Below, piece after piece: positions 1 to 10,870 of a stretch of 64,000 nt of DNA. The first letter of the stretch is position 1. Each line of letters starts with the position of its first letter. The DNA lies in assembly GCF_035222375.1 (NCBI RefSeq), contig NC_085891.1, positions 2,046,001 through 2,110,000 on the forward strand. Direction: 5' to 3'. Below the pieces are notes generated by a model, which searched no databases, was not told the DNA's origin, and was given only the letters and a program-made list of their open reading frames with translations. This stretch comes from Podospora pseudocomata. Its lineage: Eukaryota; Ascomycota; Sordariomycetes; Sordariales; Podosporaceae. A program made the position numbers and the translations under genes.

Positions 1-1732
1 CTAGCTTGGGCCAGCCGGGCATTTGATATGTCCGGTCGAATTCGTAATAATATAAAGAGGAGAAGAGGTTGTTTTGGACGGCGGCAAAGGCGGTGGCTTG
101 GTCTACGCAGCGGAATATTGCGTTTGTGGCCAGGCGGGTGGTCAGGTTGAACAGGTCGAGTGTTGCGTTGCCTGTGTTTGGGTGGGCTAAGGGGGGCAGC
201 TGGGAGGGGGAGAAGCCTTGGGAGAGGAGGTACTCAGTAGCATTGGTGGTGGTAGACGAGGGGAAACTGATAAACGGGGCGCCGTCGTCGTGGGTGATGC
301 CCATTAATATATTTAACGGGCGGCGGCGTTTGGGAGAAGGAAGAGAAAGCGACAGTTCTGATGTGGTGAGGTATGTCCCGTCTACCACTAAATATCTCGC
401 TGACGTGAGGGAGGTCAGTGTCGATGCTGGGACGGCGCGGAGGCAGTCGACCTGAGAGGGGGCGTTGGTGCAGTTTGTTGCGTTGAGGATGGTGTTGGCT
501 ATCACCGAAACTTGCTCGGGGATGGTGTAGTATTTCGAGTAGGTTGTTCCGTAGTTTAGACCGCCGAGGTTGCTGAGGAGGATGGCGCCCGAGAATTTGT
601 CGAGGGCTTTGGGGGAGGCGATCAGGGCTCTGACCGAGGCGGCGCCGGCGGATTGGCCAAAGATGGTGATGCGGTCTGGGTCGCCGCCGAGGGATTGGAT
701 ATTTTTCCGGACCCAGTCCAGGGCTGTGATTTGGTCGGCGAGGCCGTAGTTGCCGTTGGTTTTGCCGTCGTTGAGGGCTAGGAAGCCGAGAGTGTGAAGG
801 CGGTAGTTGATAGCTACGACGACGATGTCACCTCTGGAGGCCATGTTACCCCCGTCAAAGGTCGGGTCGTTGGCTGTACCGCCTGTGAAGGCACCACCGT
901 GGATCCAAAAGGCGACAGGGCGGAGCTGCTTCTTGGAGGGAGCGGAGTTGGGATTGGGGAGGTGGGGTGTCCAGATGTTGAGAAATAAACAGTCTTCGGT
1001 ACCGGTGTTGCCTCCCTGGGCACATTGGGAGCCATACTCCAAAGCAGAGGCAGCCTCTCCTGAGCCCTGGAACAGAGTCGGGTATGTGAATCTTTGCGGC
1101 TGCGGCGCATAGCGGACTCCGAGGAAGCGGAAAGAAAGACGGTCTCGAAAGCTATCTCGAGGTCAGCACATGTTGCCTCTCACGAAACGGAAAACATACC
1201 CTGTCAAAGTCTGGTTGTTGACATCTACCGAGACCTGCCATTTCGAGCTCGTATCCTGGAATGTCTCATTCGAGAAGGGTGCTTTGTTGGTACAAAGACC
1301 AGCGAGTTCATCACGGCTCTTAGCCGAGCTGATATCACTGTCAACGTCGATGGTTTTGCGGCCTGAGATCCAGAACCTAGACGATGAGCTCGCCCGCTTC
1401 TCATAGCGAAGATAGTCAAACAACGGTTGAAGCAAGCCTTTCTCGCCCTTCTTCTTGCCCCCCGACCATGGTTGCTCTCCTAGTCCAGAGCAGATCTTTT
1501 CAAATTCATTGTTAGCCACACGAGACTCGGTCACGATCACAGTCGAGTCCGCAAAGCGGCTTTCAGGTCCTGTTTGGGTGTTAGTCAAACATGAACACAA
1601 ACGCTGGGAGATAGGAAACCTACCCTGGAGATCATTGTTCGTCAAGATAGTCAACCCAGTATTCAACTTCTTGAGAGATTCACCCGCAGCCAACCCAGCC
1701 AGGGCAACAACTGCCCCCAAGAAACGCACCAT
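1..1732 (-). CDS. Secreted type-B carboxylesterase/lipase (3' part outside window)
   Basis: Alpha/beta-hydrolase of the carboxylesterase type B family, which hydrolyses carboxylic esters outside the cell. The start at 1732 gives an N-terminal signal peptide (MVRFLGAVVALAGLAAG). Two introns are supported: 1570-1623 (GT-AG) and 1152-1199 (GT-AG with a CTGAC branch point). Joining the exons gives the family's N-terminal stretch FLGVRYAPQPQRFTYP. The oxyanion-hole motif FWIHGGAF and the nucleophile motif ITIFGQSAGA (serine elbow, about 640-665) are present. The usual acid motif NxDEG appears as THDDGAPF, so the acid may be Asp rather than Glu. About 543 residues are visible and the frame is still open at base 1; the catalytic His should lie beyond the left edge. 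The substrate cannot be told from the sequence. Confidence 0.9.
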
Positions 1733-2212
1733 ACTGAAAGGGTCCCACCTGTGTAAAGAACGAAAATCTCGACACAGGAAACGCAGATCTGGGGAATCTC
1801 TGTGTTTAATATCGCCCCTAGGCAAACACCTACTACGGTTCGGTGCATCAGTTAGACAGGGGACCTTTTGTCACAGTCACGGTCCCCCGCAGCCGGATCT
1901 CGCTGCCCGAGAGCGTACGGTGTAGTAAGTGTCCGCGATTTCGTGTTTCCCTCCATCGGATCACAGGCTCACCGGGCCCAGTTTCCTTTATCCCCGCGGT
2001 GAAAAAAGTTCGCCTTAGTACACCACGAGAAATCTACTCCAGCCTCCCGGTTAGGTGGCGGGTATAGCGTAACGTTGAACGGGTGTAATTTAATAGGCTA
2101 AATAGAAGAGAAGGTACCCGCCCCGTCAACCAAAATGCAGGAACCGTCCAGTGGAGTTATGCAAATGCTTATTTTAAGGTTCGGTTGTGTATTTTGGAGA
2201 GTGTCCGGCCGG
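1733..2212. other. Intergenic: esterase upstream region and 3' flank of HeLo gene
   Basis: 480 bp between the esterase start and the stop of the next minus-strand gene. It must hold the esterase promoter and 5' leader. I see no further gene or clear motif. Confidence 0.5.
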
Positions 2213-4132
2213 CTAGACCTGGATCTCACCTAGCTTCTTGACTACCTTTTCGTGGAGGACCATTGACAGGCGAGCCGCCACTGCGTCGTTTGTTTCGTCG
2301 TCCTTTTCTGATAGACCGAGTTGTTCACCCCCGGCGATACATTTCTGGGTAGCTCCTTCGTAAAGCTCCCCCATGCAAGCGCCCAACTCCGCGATTTGGT
2401 CGGTGGCGAGCAGGCTATCGCGGACCTTGAGGGCAAATGATGGCCTGCCGCGGGCGACGTTGAGGTTGATGCCGAGGACTTTGTCGACGGTTGCCCAGTG
2501 AGCAATCTCAACCAAGAGGACGCCGAGACTGTAGATATCAAAACTCTTTTTGAAACGCTCACGTTCGTCTGGGTTTGTTGATTGTGCGTTGGGGTGCCTG
2601 TAGAGGTTGTACTCAATGTCGTCACCTGGCCCGGGAATATCTGTCATTTCGTCCGCCCGGGCTGGCCTGGAGAAATCGAATCCTGACAGGTAAGGTTTGC
2701 CAAAGTCGACGTCTCCGCTGGTGGTTTTGAAGAAAATGATATTGTGGCTTCGAAGCCCCTTGTGCAGCCAGTTGACAGCATGGAGATAAAGCAGGCATTT
2801 ACTGATGGCATGAGCCAGCTTGACCCGCTTTGTGACAGGTGGCTTTCGTGTTGTCTCGAGGAGCTCATGGAGCGACACCGGAGGTGAAGATGGGTCAAGG
2901 CCACTGTCTACTGGTCTTTCAAAGACCAACCCCAGGCGCATATTCAAGATGTCCTCATCTTCGTCCTCTTGCCCGTTCGAGCTTCCTCTGTCAAAATAAC
3001 CGAGGCAATGAGGTGTTCTAAAGTCCTCTGGCTTTGGTGTATGGTTCAGCAGGGCCGCTAGCTTGGCTACTCTTTCGACAATCACGGCTTTCGGGGGTGA
3101 TGAATCCCCCGGTCTTTGCGGGTCATATTCTTTCCATTCAACCCAGACCTTTTTCTTGACACCGTCTTTGACAAGGACAGCCTCACATCTCGGCTGATCA
3201 GACTCATCGGCTGCTGGGTCAAGCTCGATCATGGAACGATCGAGAAGGAGGCGTTTCTCGCCCGGTTTTCCGAGCTCTAGTTGGTTGGCCGTTGCCTCGT
3301 CCAATGGCCTTTTGTGGGCAGACTCGATCGACTCGTTAAAGGCTTTGAACTTGGCAAGCTGCGATATTAGTTCGAGCCCGTCGGCGTTCGCTTGTTTCTT
3401 CGCCACGGTGAGCTGTGCTGTAGGGAGAGCTGAGCTGGCTTCAAGCCTGATGTTGAGGGCCATGACAAGCCGAGACAAATCACTAATTTTGTGGTGCAGC
3501 TGCAGGACACCACGGTTGGTGTCTTGTACTGTATGGTGAATCTCGACCTGCATGCGTTGGTCGAGGATTCCAGTCATGTTATCATTCAATGTTGAGAACC
3601 TGCAGAGGAGAAGCTCAAAAGCGGCCTTGTCAAAGGCAACCCATTGCAACCTCTGGGAAGCTTCATGTGACGATTCCTTCAGACTTCGCATGGCTTTCTT
3701 GATGAAGTCCCGCCGTCTCTTGGGCAGTGGAAAGTTGGCCTCGGCCGCATCTTTTTCAGGGTTCTCGAGGACCTGATCTTGGTCAGGAACAGCCCTCAGA
3801 CATTTTCGTTTCTCTTGATGTTCTTTGAACTCTTTGAACAAACACTCGACTTGGACCAGCAAGTCAAGCACTGTCTGGCGATGCAGAACGAAGGTGTTGG
3901 ACTCGAGGACTTTATCCCTTCGTTTGGCGTCCAGGTCGAGCAAGCCAGATGCTTCACTCCAGGCAAATAGACGTTGCTGTTCCATGCGAAGCCTCAGATT
4001 GAGATACCTGGCATCGTCCGGGAAGTTCAAGGCGGTTATGATCAGTTGGATCCCCTGAATACATCCGCTGTAGACCTGGAGGCCAATAGAAGCCACGCCA
4101 ATGGCGAGCCCTGCTAATGATACGGGATCCAT
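2213..4132 (-). CDS. HeLo-domain / pseudokinase protein (MLKL-like architecture)
   Basis: A single-exon gene of 639 residues. Residues 1 to about 230 match the HeLo (HET-S/LopB, prion-inhibition-and-propagation) domain: a start of the MDPVSLAGLAIGVASIGLQV type, then predicted amphipathic helices. Known HeLo domains form a helical bundle that inserts its N-terminus into membranes and kills the cell. Residues about 310-600 have a protein-kinase fold. The beta-3 lysine is likely K334 (VWVEWKEY). The catalytic loop reads HKGLRSHN (457-464) instead of HRDxxxxN, and the DFG position reads SGFDFSRP (483-490), so the catalytic Asp is lost and the metal-binding motif is altered. The F-helix motif FDIYSLGVLLVEI (531-543) is kept. 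This indicates a pseudokinase. There is no HET-s-like amyloid repeat at the C-terminus and no NLR gene beside it. Inferred role: cell death or incompatibility effector or signal adaptor. Confidence 0.85.
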   Translation of the reverse strand: MDPVSLAGLAIGVASIGLQVYSGCIQGIQLIITALNFPDDARYLNLRLRMEQQRLFAWSEASGLLDLDAKRRDKVLESNTFVLHRQTVLDLLVQVECLFKEFKEHQEKRKCLRAVPDQDQVLENPEKDAAEANFPLPKRRRDFIKKAMRSLKESSHEASQRLQWVAFDKAAFELLLCRFSTLNDNMTGILDQRMQVEIHHTVQDTNRGVLQLHHKISDLSRLVMALNIRLEASSALPTAQLTVAKKQANADGLELISQLAKFKAFNESIESAHKRPLDEATANQLELGKPGEKRLLLDRSMIELDPAADESDQPRCEAVLVKDGVKKKVWVEWKEYDPQRPGDSSPPKAVIVERVAKLAALLNHTPKPEDFRTPHCLGYFDRGSSNGQEDEDEDILNMRLGLVFERPVDSGLDPSSPPVSLHELLETTRKPPVTKRVKLAHAISKCLLYLHAVNWLHKGLRSHNIIFFKTTSGDVDFGKPYLSGFDFSRPARADEMTDIPGPGDDIEYNLYRHPNAQSTNPDERERFKKSFDIYSLGVLLVEIAHWATVDKVLGINLNVARGRPSFALKVRDSLLATDQIAELGACMGELYEGATQKCIAGGEQLGLSEKDDETNDAVAARLSMVLHEKVVKKLGEIQV

Positions 4133-6284
4133 GGTACCATGGGCCAGGTGCTAGGGAAAGGTATCAGCCATGCATATGTATAATGGGAGTGGTGTGCCAT
4201 ACTTAGCAGAAAGGTGCCGCTGTGGCTGGTGAGCCGAGAAGAGTTGGGCTTGCGAGATGCGACCGAGGTTCTCACCAACAACTACTCTTGTCCGTCTATC
4301 CGTAAAATGTGTGCGATGTTTTAAATTCCATAGCTCCTTCCCCGCTACAAGGTGGTGTCCCCACAACGTAATCAGGCTCGATTGATGCAAGCACATTTGC
4401 CGGCGAGCCTGACTTTCCTCATCGGTCACTCGCCGATGCAGTGGAAAGTGGGAGACGTGTAACGGTGAATCCCACAGTGCTCCATCCTTGTGCATAATCT
4501 TTTTTTTGGGGGCCATTTTCCAGAGGGCAAGTTTCTCTCTTGAGAACTCACAGACCCTAACCCTTTAACCCTCCTACATGCCCTGCCAGTCAAGGGTTCT
4601 CGCAACAGTTTGAACTCCAGGATGCATTTCAACTGTCGAGACAACTCACCGGGGTATCATTTACCCATCTGCGGAGTAACCGTGACCAGATTCCCGACAA
4701 ATCCATCACTAGAACCCGGAAAGCAACGTGGCCAGCGTTGCAACGACATGCGGGTGATATCTGGGCTGGCAAGGGGGGTTGTTTGTCCCTCTCGAGAGGT
4801 TTGCTCCAGCGCTCTCTCGCACTCGGGAGTGCTCCGAGAGGGCCCCGACGCTCCTCCAGACCCCACCCGGGCCGTGAGGATTTGCCAATTCGGCCGTCTC
4901 ATCTCGCTGACCGGATCGTGATGCATGTCGTCGAGGGTGGGCGGGCCTGGGGGCTGTGACGACACTGAAAAGGCTGGCCCTAGCACATCCGAGATTGGAT
5001 TGCAGTGTGGGGGAATTTAAACTCTTCAACGGTCGCCCGCTCTGGCCCCAGCAAATCCTCCAGGATGACCGCCTTGAGAGGTCCCATCCCGCTCAGCCCG
5101 GGCCGCCAGCGTAGCATTTCTCCTGTTTCGAGCACCAAGGGCTGAGCGCGCCACCAATCAGCATCAACAGCTACTCGGGTTTCAGCTGGGCCAGCGGTCC
5201 AGGTCACTCAGTCCTCCTCATTATCGCAATCTGCATGTAGAGAGAGACCAACAAAAGGCTCAGGACATCCATCTTCATAAGCAATGGCGGCTGGCTGGCT
5301 GTCCATGTCGATATCGGCCGGTACCTTTACCTTGAATCGAGATCCCGCGTGGAGTGGCCCGCCAGGTCCCGGTTGCTGTCTTTGTTATCCACAGACTGAG
5401 TGTCTGTGATTCTCGGATAGCATCCCGCCTCACTTTGTTCAGAGACACTTATTAAACAGCTGCCCAACCCGAGCACGCCATCACATCAAAAACGGCAACC
5501 AGCCCCGTCCCCATCCCATCATCTGCAGCTAGTCGAGGCCCCGCGTGGAGAGAGAGGGTCGAAAACCGGTCTGGCGAGGGGAAGCTTGGCTTCCTCATTA
5601 GTTCGACGCGGAGAGACGCCCAAAGAAAGGTCCGGTTTGCCCTAACAGAACCTGGAACCCTTCACGAATCTGCACAAGCAGCCCGTCGAGTCCCCGTCGT
5701 CACAGGCCGAGTCCACTCACTCAACAAAAAAAAAAATTCTCAATTGGGTCATTGACCGCCTGTCCTCTCTCGTTATCTTTCCCCCCGCCACCAAGCAGCT
5801 CTCGGACTCCTTGATTTGTTGCAGGAAAAAAAAAAGGGCGAGAGGAAAGGAGAGGCTGCCACGCTTCATTTATATTTTTACCACCAACTACTCCCCCCCG
5901 TCCGGCATTGCTAGCTACCAGGCCCGCTGCTAAGAGACGTTCACCGCACCGTTAAACCGCTGTACCCCTTCCGAGGTTCCGCTCCCCGACTCCCCGAAGC
6001 CTAGTCCCTGCTTTCCCAGACGCGGGCGGCATACAGCAAGCAGCGTTGCCCCCAGATCACCACAGGCCCGCCTCCTTATTCCCATTACCGATTACCCTTA
6101 AGCTGCTGTGAATGCCCGCCCGCTCCTCCATTCGTCTCAACCCAACCCGACAAGTTGTGAGATTCTGCCCTGCCTCGGATTCTGACCCCTCTGGCTGTCT
6201 GTTTCTGCTCGCATCGCCCTGATCGCGCAGCAGCCTGTCTGACCTCACCCCCTTCCCCCGAATCGTCTGATCTGATTGCCGACC
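4133..6284. other. Long intergenic region, divergent promoter of HeLo and Zn2Cys6 genes
   Basis: 2.15 kb with no ORF I can support. It separates two divergently transcribed genes, so it should contain both promoters. The right half (about 5400-6284) is rich in C and pyrimidine tracts, with A-tracts near 5727 and 5827, and is typical of a long fungal 5' leader for the transcription factor. A single CCCTAACCC near 4556 is telomere-like but isolated. Confidence 0.45.
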
Positions 6285-8545
6285 ATGGAGACCTTCTCGC
6301 CGGAAGCCCCACACTCGTCAGCCGCTTCCACTAACGGCTCGCCTGCGGTGTCTAGCGACAGCCCGGGGACGGCGACCTCCTCCTCGTCGAATGCCTTTTC
6401 GGCGACCATTGATGGCCGCCCGTCGCAGCAGCACCCGGCGCCGCCTCCTTCGGTCCCCGCAGCATGTCTCGCCTGTGTAAGTGAATGTTACTTTTTGTCT
6501 TTTTGGTCGTGAAAGCCAAGGTACCCCCCGGACCAGTCCAGCACCACTCTGATGGTGGCCAGGTCACCGGTTGGCTTGGATCGTGGTGTCAACATCGCCG
6601 AGTTGTAACGTGAGCCCTTCAGAAAAGATGGTGTGCTAATACCCGCGATGCAATAGCGTGGCAAGCACCTCAAGTGCGATGGGAACACCCCTTGCTCCCG
6701 TTGCACAAGCTCCGCTACAGAGTGCATCTATGTTGCTTCTCGTCGTGGATACAAGGGCCCTCGGAGGAATGCTGCCCAGAATCCTAACAAACGCCATGCC
6801 TCGTCGTCGCCTCCGTACTCGGGGCCTACTGTTGAGAGCTGCCCGATGATGCTAGGGCACACCCCCGTGTCTATTCCTGCTCCCTCCCTCTCAGCCTTCA
6901 ACCCGGCCATCGTCTTGCCGGAGCAGTCGCCGGTCTCGTACGCACCTACTCCTGCTCTTAACCACGCCGGTCTCTATCGAAACTCGTTTGCCTCACCCTT
7001 GGACCCCAACACCATGGCCCCTCCCAACACTATGGCCCTGACGACCTCGTCAGCGATCCCCCATGTTCAGCCACCAGTGACCACCCTGGCCGAGAGATGC
7101 TTCGATGCCTTCTATCACTACTTCCATGCCGCCCACCCCTTTGTGCTGCCCAAGGAGTACTTCCTTCGGCTGCTCAAGGAGGGCAACACCCCTGGCCTCA
7201 ACGTGGTTATGGCTGCCATCAGATATATTGGCTCGCTCTTCTTGGATGCCGGTCCAGCCAAGGCCACCTATCTGGAAGAAGCCATCAGGCAGTGCTATCT
7301 GCCTACCACTACCAAGGATGGCTTCCTGATCCAAGCCTTGTTGCTGATCATCATTGGGCTGGATGGGAGTTGTCAACAAGAAAAGGCACGGGAGTTGTTA
7401 GCGGACTGTGAAAGATTTGCTATTGAGATTGATCTGAACAAGCGCCAGTTTGCATCACTGCACGGCCACGGTAATCCCGTCGTGGAAGAGAGCTGGCGGC
7501 GAACATGGTGGGATCTCTTTGTGTGTGACGGCATGATTGCTGGTGTCCATCGCATCACCAACTTTTTGCTCTTTGATATTCAAAACGATGTTGGTCTGCC
7601 GTGCGAGGAGCAGCAGTATCTCACAGGGGTAAGAACTTCTCGAGCGTATGAGGATGTGATGTGAGACTGATTTACCTTTATAGCGCATCCCCCCACCAGC
7701 ATACATGGAAGACTTTGATGACCAGCTCTTCTCCGGTGAAGACCGAGAGTTTTCGTCTTTCACCTACCGTATTGCTGCCATCAGAAATCTCGGCAGGATG
7801 ATGCGGATGCCTCAGATTATGTACCCGGGAGACGACACCATCTCCCGGATAGAAGCCCTGCTCACCAACTGGAGGCTCCACCTGCCCGAGTCCAAGAGGG
7901 ATGATCTGAACAAGAACTGCAAGCTGGATGAGATGATGTTTCAGGCGCATTTTATCACTCATGCGTATGCCAAACCCATGCTTTAAGAGCCATGTGAGAG
8001 ATACTGACATTTTCCACAGTTGCACCATCATGCTTCACCAGCCCCTATCCCAGCTCGACTCCTCCCCCGTCCAAGCTGTCAACTCGTGCGCCCCTCACCG
8101 ACCAGTCCCCTCGGGCGACAACTTCAACGCCCACACCCGGCACACCATCACGGCCGCCTGCGAGATCAGCAAGATGGTCACCCAAGCCGTGCCCATCATC
8201 CAGCACACGCACTTCTTCACCTGCGTCGTCACCCTCAGCTCCATCGTCCACTTGTCAAAGTGGGCGCTGTACTTTATCGAAGACGAGGAAGACCTCCGGC
8301 AGCAGATCAGACTGAACATTGGCGCCCTCAGCAAGCTCAGCAAAGTGTGGAAAGCGGCAAACACGGCTTGGGGTCAGGTGAAGGGTGTGGCACAGGAGAT
8401 TTACAGGGAGAAGAAGGCGCACCAGATCAGCCCGGCGTTCTGGGTTGGTTTCACGCAGGAGCAGATGATTAGCAGCATCCAGGCTGATGAGGGGATCATG
8501 AGCGAGTTTAATAGTATGTTGACGCAGGTGACGCAAGCGCCGTGA
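6285..8545 (+). CDS. Zn(II)2Cys6 fungal transcription factor
   Basis: Nuclear DNA-binding regulator of 656 residues in four exons: 6285-6476, 6657-7628, 7684-7964 and 8020-8545. The first intron cuts the zinc cluster right after its second cysteine. Joined, the cluster reads CLACRGKHLKCDG then NTPCSRC and ATEC, which gives all six cysteines of the C6 binuclear cluster near residues 60-95. A basic linker (SRRGYKGPRRN) follows. The middle part (about 165-480), with ERCFDAFYHYFHAAHPFV and a WRRTWWDLFVCD motif, matches the fungal-specific transcription factor domain. ATG at 6285 has a good context (gaccATGg). The reading phase is kept across all three introns. The target pathway is not evident, and no metabolic cluster lies next to it. 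Confidence 0.92.
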
Positions 8546-10870
8546 TATTTTTTTGGTTTCTGTTTCTTTGCATTTTGGAAAATTCGGGGGCAGGATTTAA
8601 CGTTTGGAAAATCTTTTTTTGGATTTTTGTTTCTAGGTACGACGATGACTACTACTACTACTGCAGCGGGATTTCATAGGGGGTTGATGAGATGATATCC
8701 TTTGTTCTGTTTCACAACTTTTTGGGGAAGAGGAATTATGGAGAGAAGGGGTTTATGACACCAAAAAGGGACAGGGAGGGTGGGGGGCGAGGGGAAAATG
8801 GAGTTTTTTTTTTTTTTTGGAAGTTGGATTTTTCTCTGGATGAGGGACATATTATTTGGGGGTGGATGGCTTGGGGGGATATTTTTGACAGGACGACAAA
8901 GTCTGTTTGTGTTTTTTTTTTTTTTTTGTGTGTATCCGTCACTTTTTGTTCTTTTGGCTGGGCAAAATTGGGCACATATGAGCGAGCAGGGCAGGCATGG
9001 AGGTTACTCTGGTGATTTAATTGAGATTTTTTTTGTATTTGGATATGTACAGACTATGCTCATCTTTGGCTTATCTTATGAGCAGAGGAACTCTCTCTGG
9101 GGAGGGGGGTGAGTTTAAAGTCCATGAGTATGACCCCTTCGCTAAGGATTTCCGGTTCGGTATACTCTGTGATGCATCACAAAATCGATCACTTTAACTT
9201 GATACCCACGAGGAAGAAGTACCAGATTCCCGAGGTCTGCGTCGCAGTACTTGTCGTTCTTTATAGTGGACGGCGATCAAAGTGGGCCACCTAGATTGAT
9301 AGTAGTACCTGGGACTAAGGCACGCACTTTATATGCGGGCCTAATGTATGGAACATTGGAAAACGGCCAACGACTTTTATTTTGCGTATAATGCCCACTT
9401 ATTACATATTATGACCATGACGGAGAGATCCCCGAAGGTTCCAGCCTGGTATGTCCAATCATGGGGAAGGGAGTGGTTGGTACCTGCAGTTGGCGGAGAG
9501 TTAACTGCATAGGTACACAGTTAGGTGGTCAGCGAGGCGTGGCAAGTTCCGGGGATCTGGATGTCTTGGATTGGATAGTGAGGATTCCTGAGAGATCGAA
9601 TCGGAGGGGAGGGGGAGGGGGAGGGATCGTGTCGGTGACCTCCTTTAGGGTCGTGAAGATATATATATATATATATATATACATATATATACTTTGAACA
9701 TCGAGAGCGTGTTCATGGGATCTTGGGATGTCATGCAGATCAAACCCTCGGGTATCTCGAGGCTATTAACGGTGATAAGCGGCGATCAGCTCACGCTAAA
9801 ACTCTACTGTACACCACCCCGATTCTCCCGCTGAAGAATCGCCGTGTCTCAGTTTACAACACCAAAAAGGACGCCGAACGGGCTCGGGTTGGATGAGTTC
9901 GTGGTTCAGCTCCCCGCATTCCGACCCGAGTGAAGTCGGCGACCACATGGGGTCTTCAATGGTTGGCTGGCAATCACCCCTCACAACGGCGAACATATAC
10001 ACTCCCTTCATATCAACGCCAACCACCCAACACCCAGCAACTACATAGTATGTAAGCCCCTTGCATCACCACGAGAACCTGTCATCGGCGATGTTGTCCC
10101 ACCCAAGAACCCACACACAACATCACTGACTGGCACTTGTGTATGACTATAGTCCCGGTAAGCCCTGCGCATGTATGTGGGGTGTGGTCAGCGGGTTTGA
10201 TGCAAGGGTGAGGCTCAAGATGTCGATTCCAACCATCGCCGTTTATTGTGCTTTGGTGATGGTGGTGCCCGCTCGTGCCAAGGCGCCTGTCAGTTGCTTA
10301 TTCTTTGTGCACTCTCATCACTCATCCACGAGCTTACATACTCGGAGTTTGGTGTGCCTTGTCTACTCGGGGATTGACACTGGCGCGGTAGATCCCGCGA
10401 ACTACTTGCACCACTCACCGATAGCTCCCCGGCACTTGACGTGTTGGGAGTAGTGAAGCTGAATTTGGGCAGGAATGCTAGCCACTTTCCAAGACTGATT
10501 GCTGTTGGTTCAGCTAGACTGGGTTGATTGGCGACTGAGCTACTGACGATAACTCCGGAGTTGGTGGTTGAAGATGCCCGAGTTTTGGGGAGGAGGATCG
10601 TGAACTGGAGGGGAGGACTAGACGGCGTTTGTCTTGGATGACGGTGATCGGGGTTCATGCGGAGGGGATGAGCGTTGAGAAACCTGGGCTGGGTATGAGT
10701 ATCTAATGGCTGGGTGCAGGTAAAGGGAGAAGGCTGTGCAAGACTGCTGCTGACTGAGGAAACGAGAGTGCTCATAATCCCATCTGTCCGCCTCCCAACC
10801 CGCAGACCTCATCCCGTGTTCACCTGCCTCATCTTTTCATTCTCGCCATCCTCCCAACCATCATCACAGC
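8546..10870. other. Intergenic, 2.3 kb, no supported gene
   Basis: This lies between two genes on the same strand. The first 500 bp is T-rich (T tracts near 8806-8819 and 8911-8926) and looks like the 3' region of the transcription factor gene. A TA microsatellite sits at about 9659. The right end holds the promoter of the ABC transporter. A minus-strand open stretch at 10290-10775 is Ser/Pro/Thr-rich and has no recognisable domain, so I did not call it. Confidence 0.45.
9659..9692. repeat. TA dinucleotide microsatellite
   Basis: About 11 TA units, a single C interruption, then about five more. Directly visible. Intergenic, so of no coding consequence. Confidence 0.95.

Noticed and set aside
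4554-4580. Telomere-like CCCTAACCC and CCCTTTAACCC
   Set aside because: Only about one and a half units and isolated; not an interstitial telomere array.
10290-10775. Minus-strand 161-codon frame upstream of the ABC transporter
   Set aside because: Ser/Thr/Pro-rich, no recognisable domain, and it lies in a promoter region. Not enough evidence for a gene.
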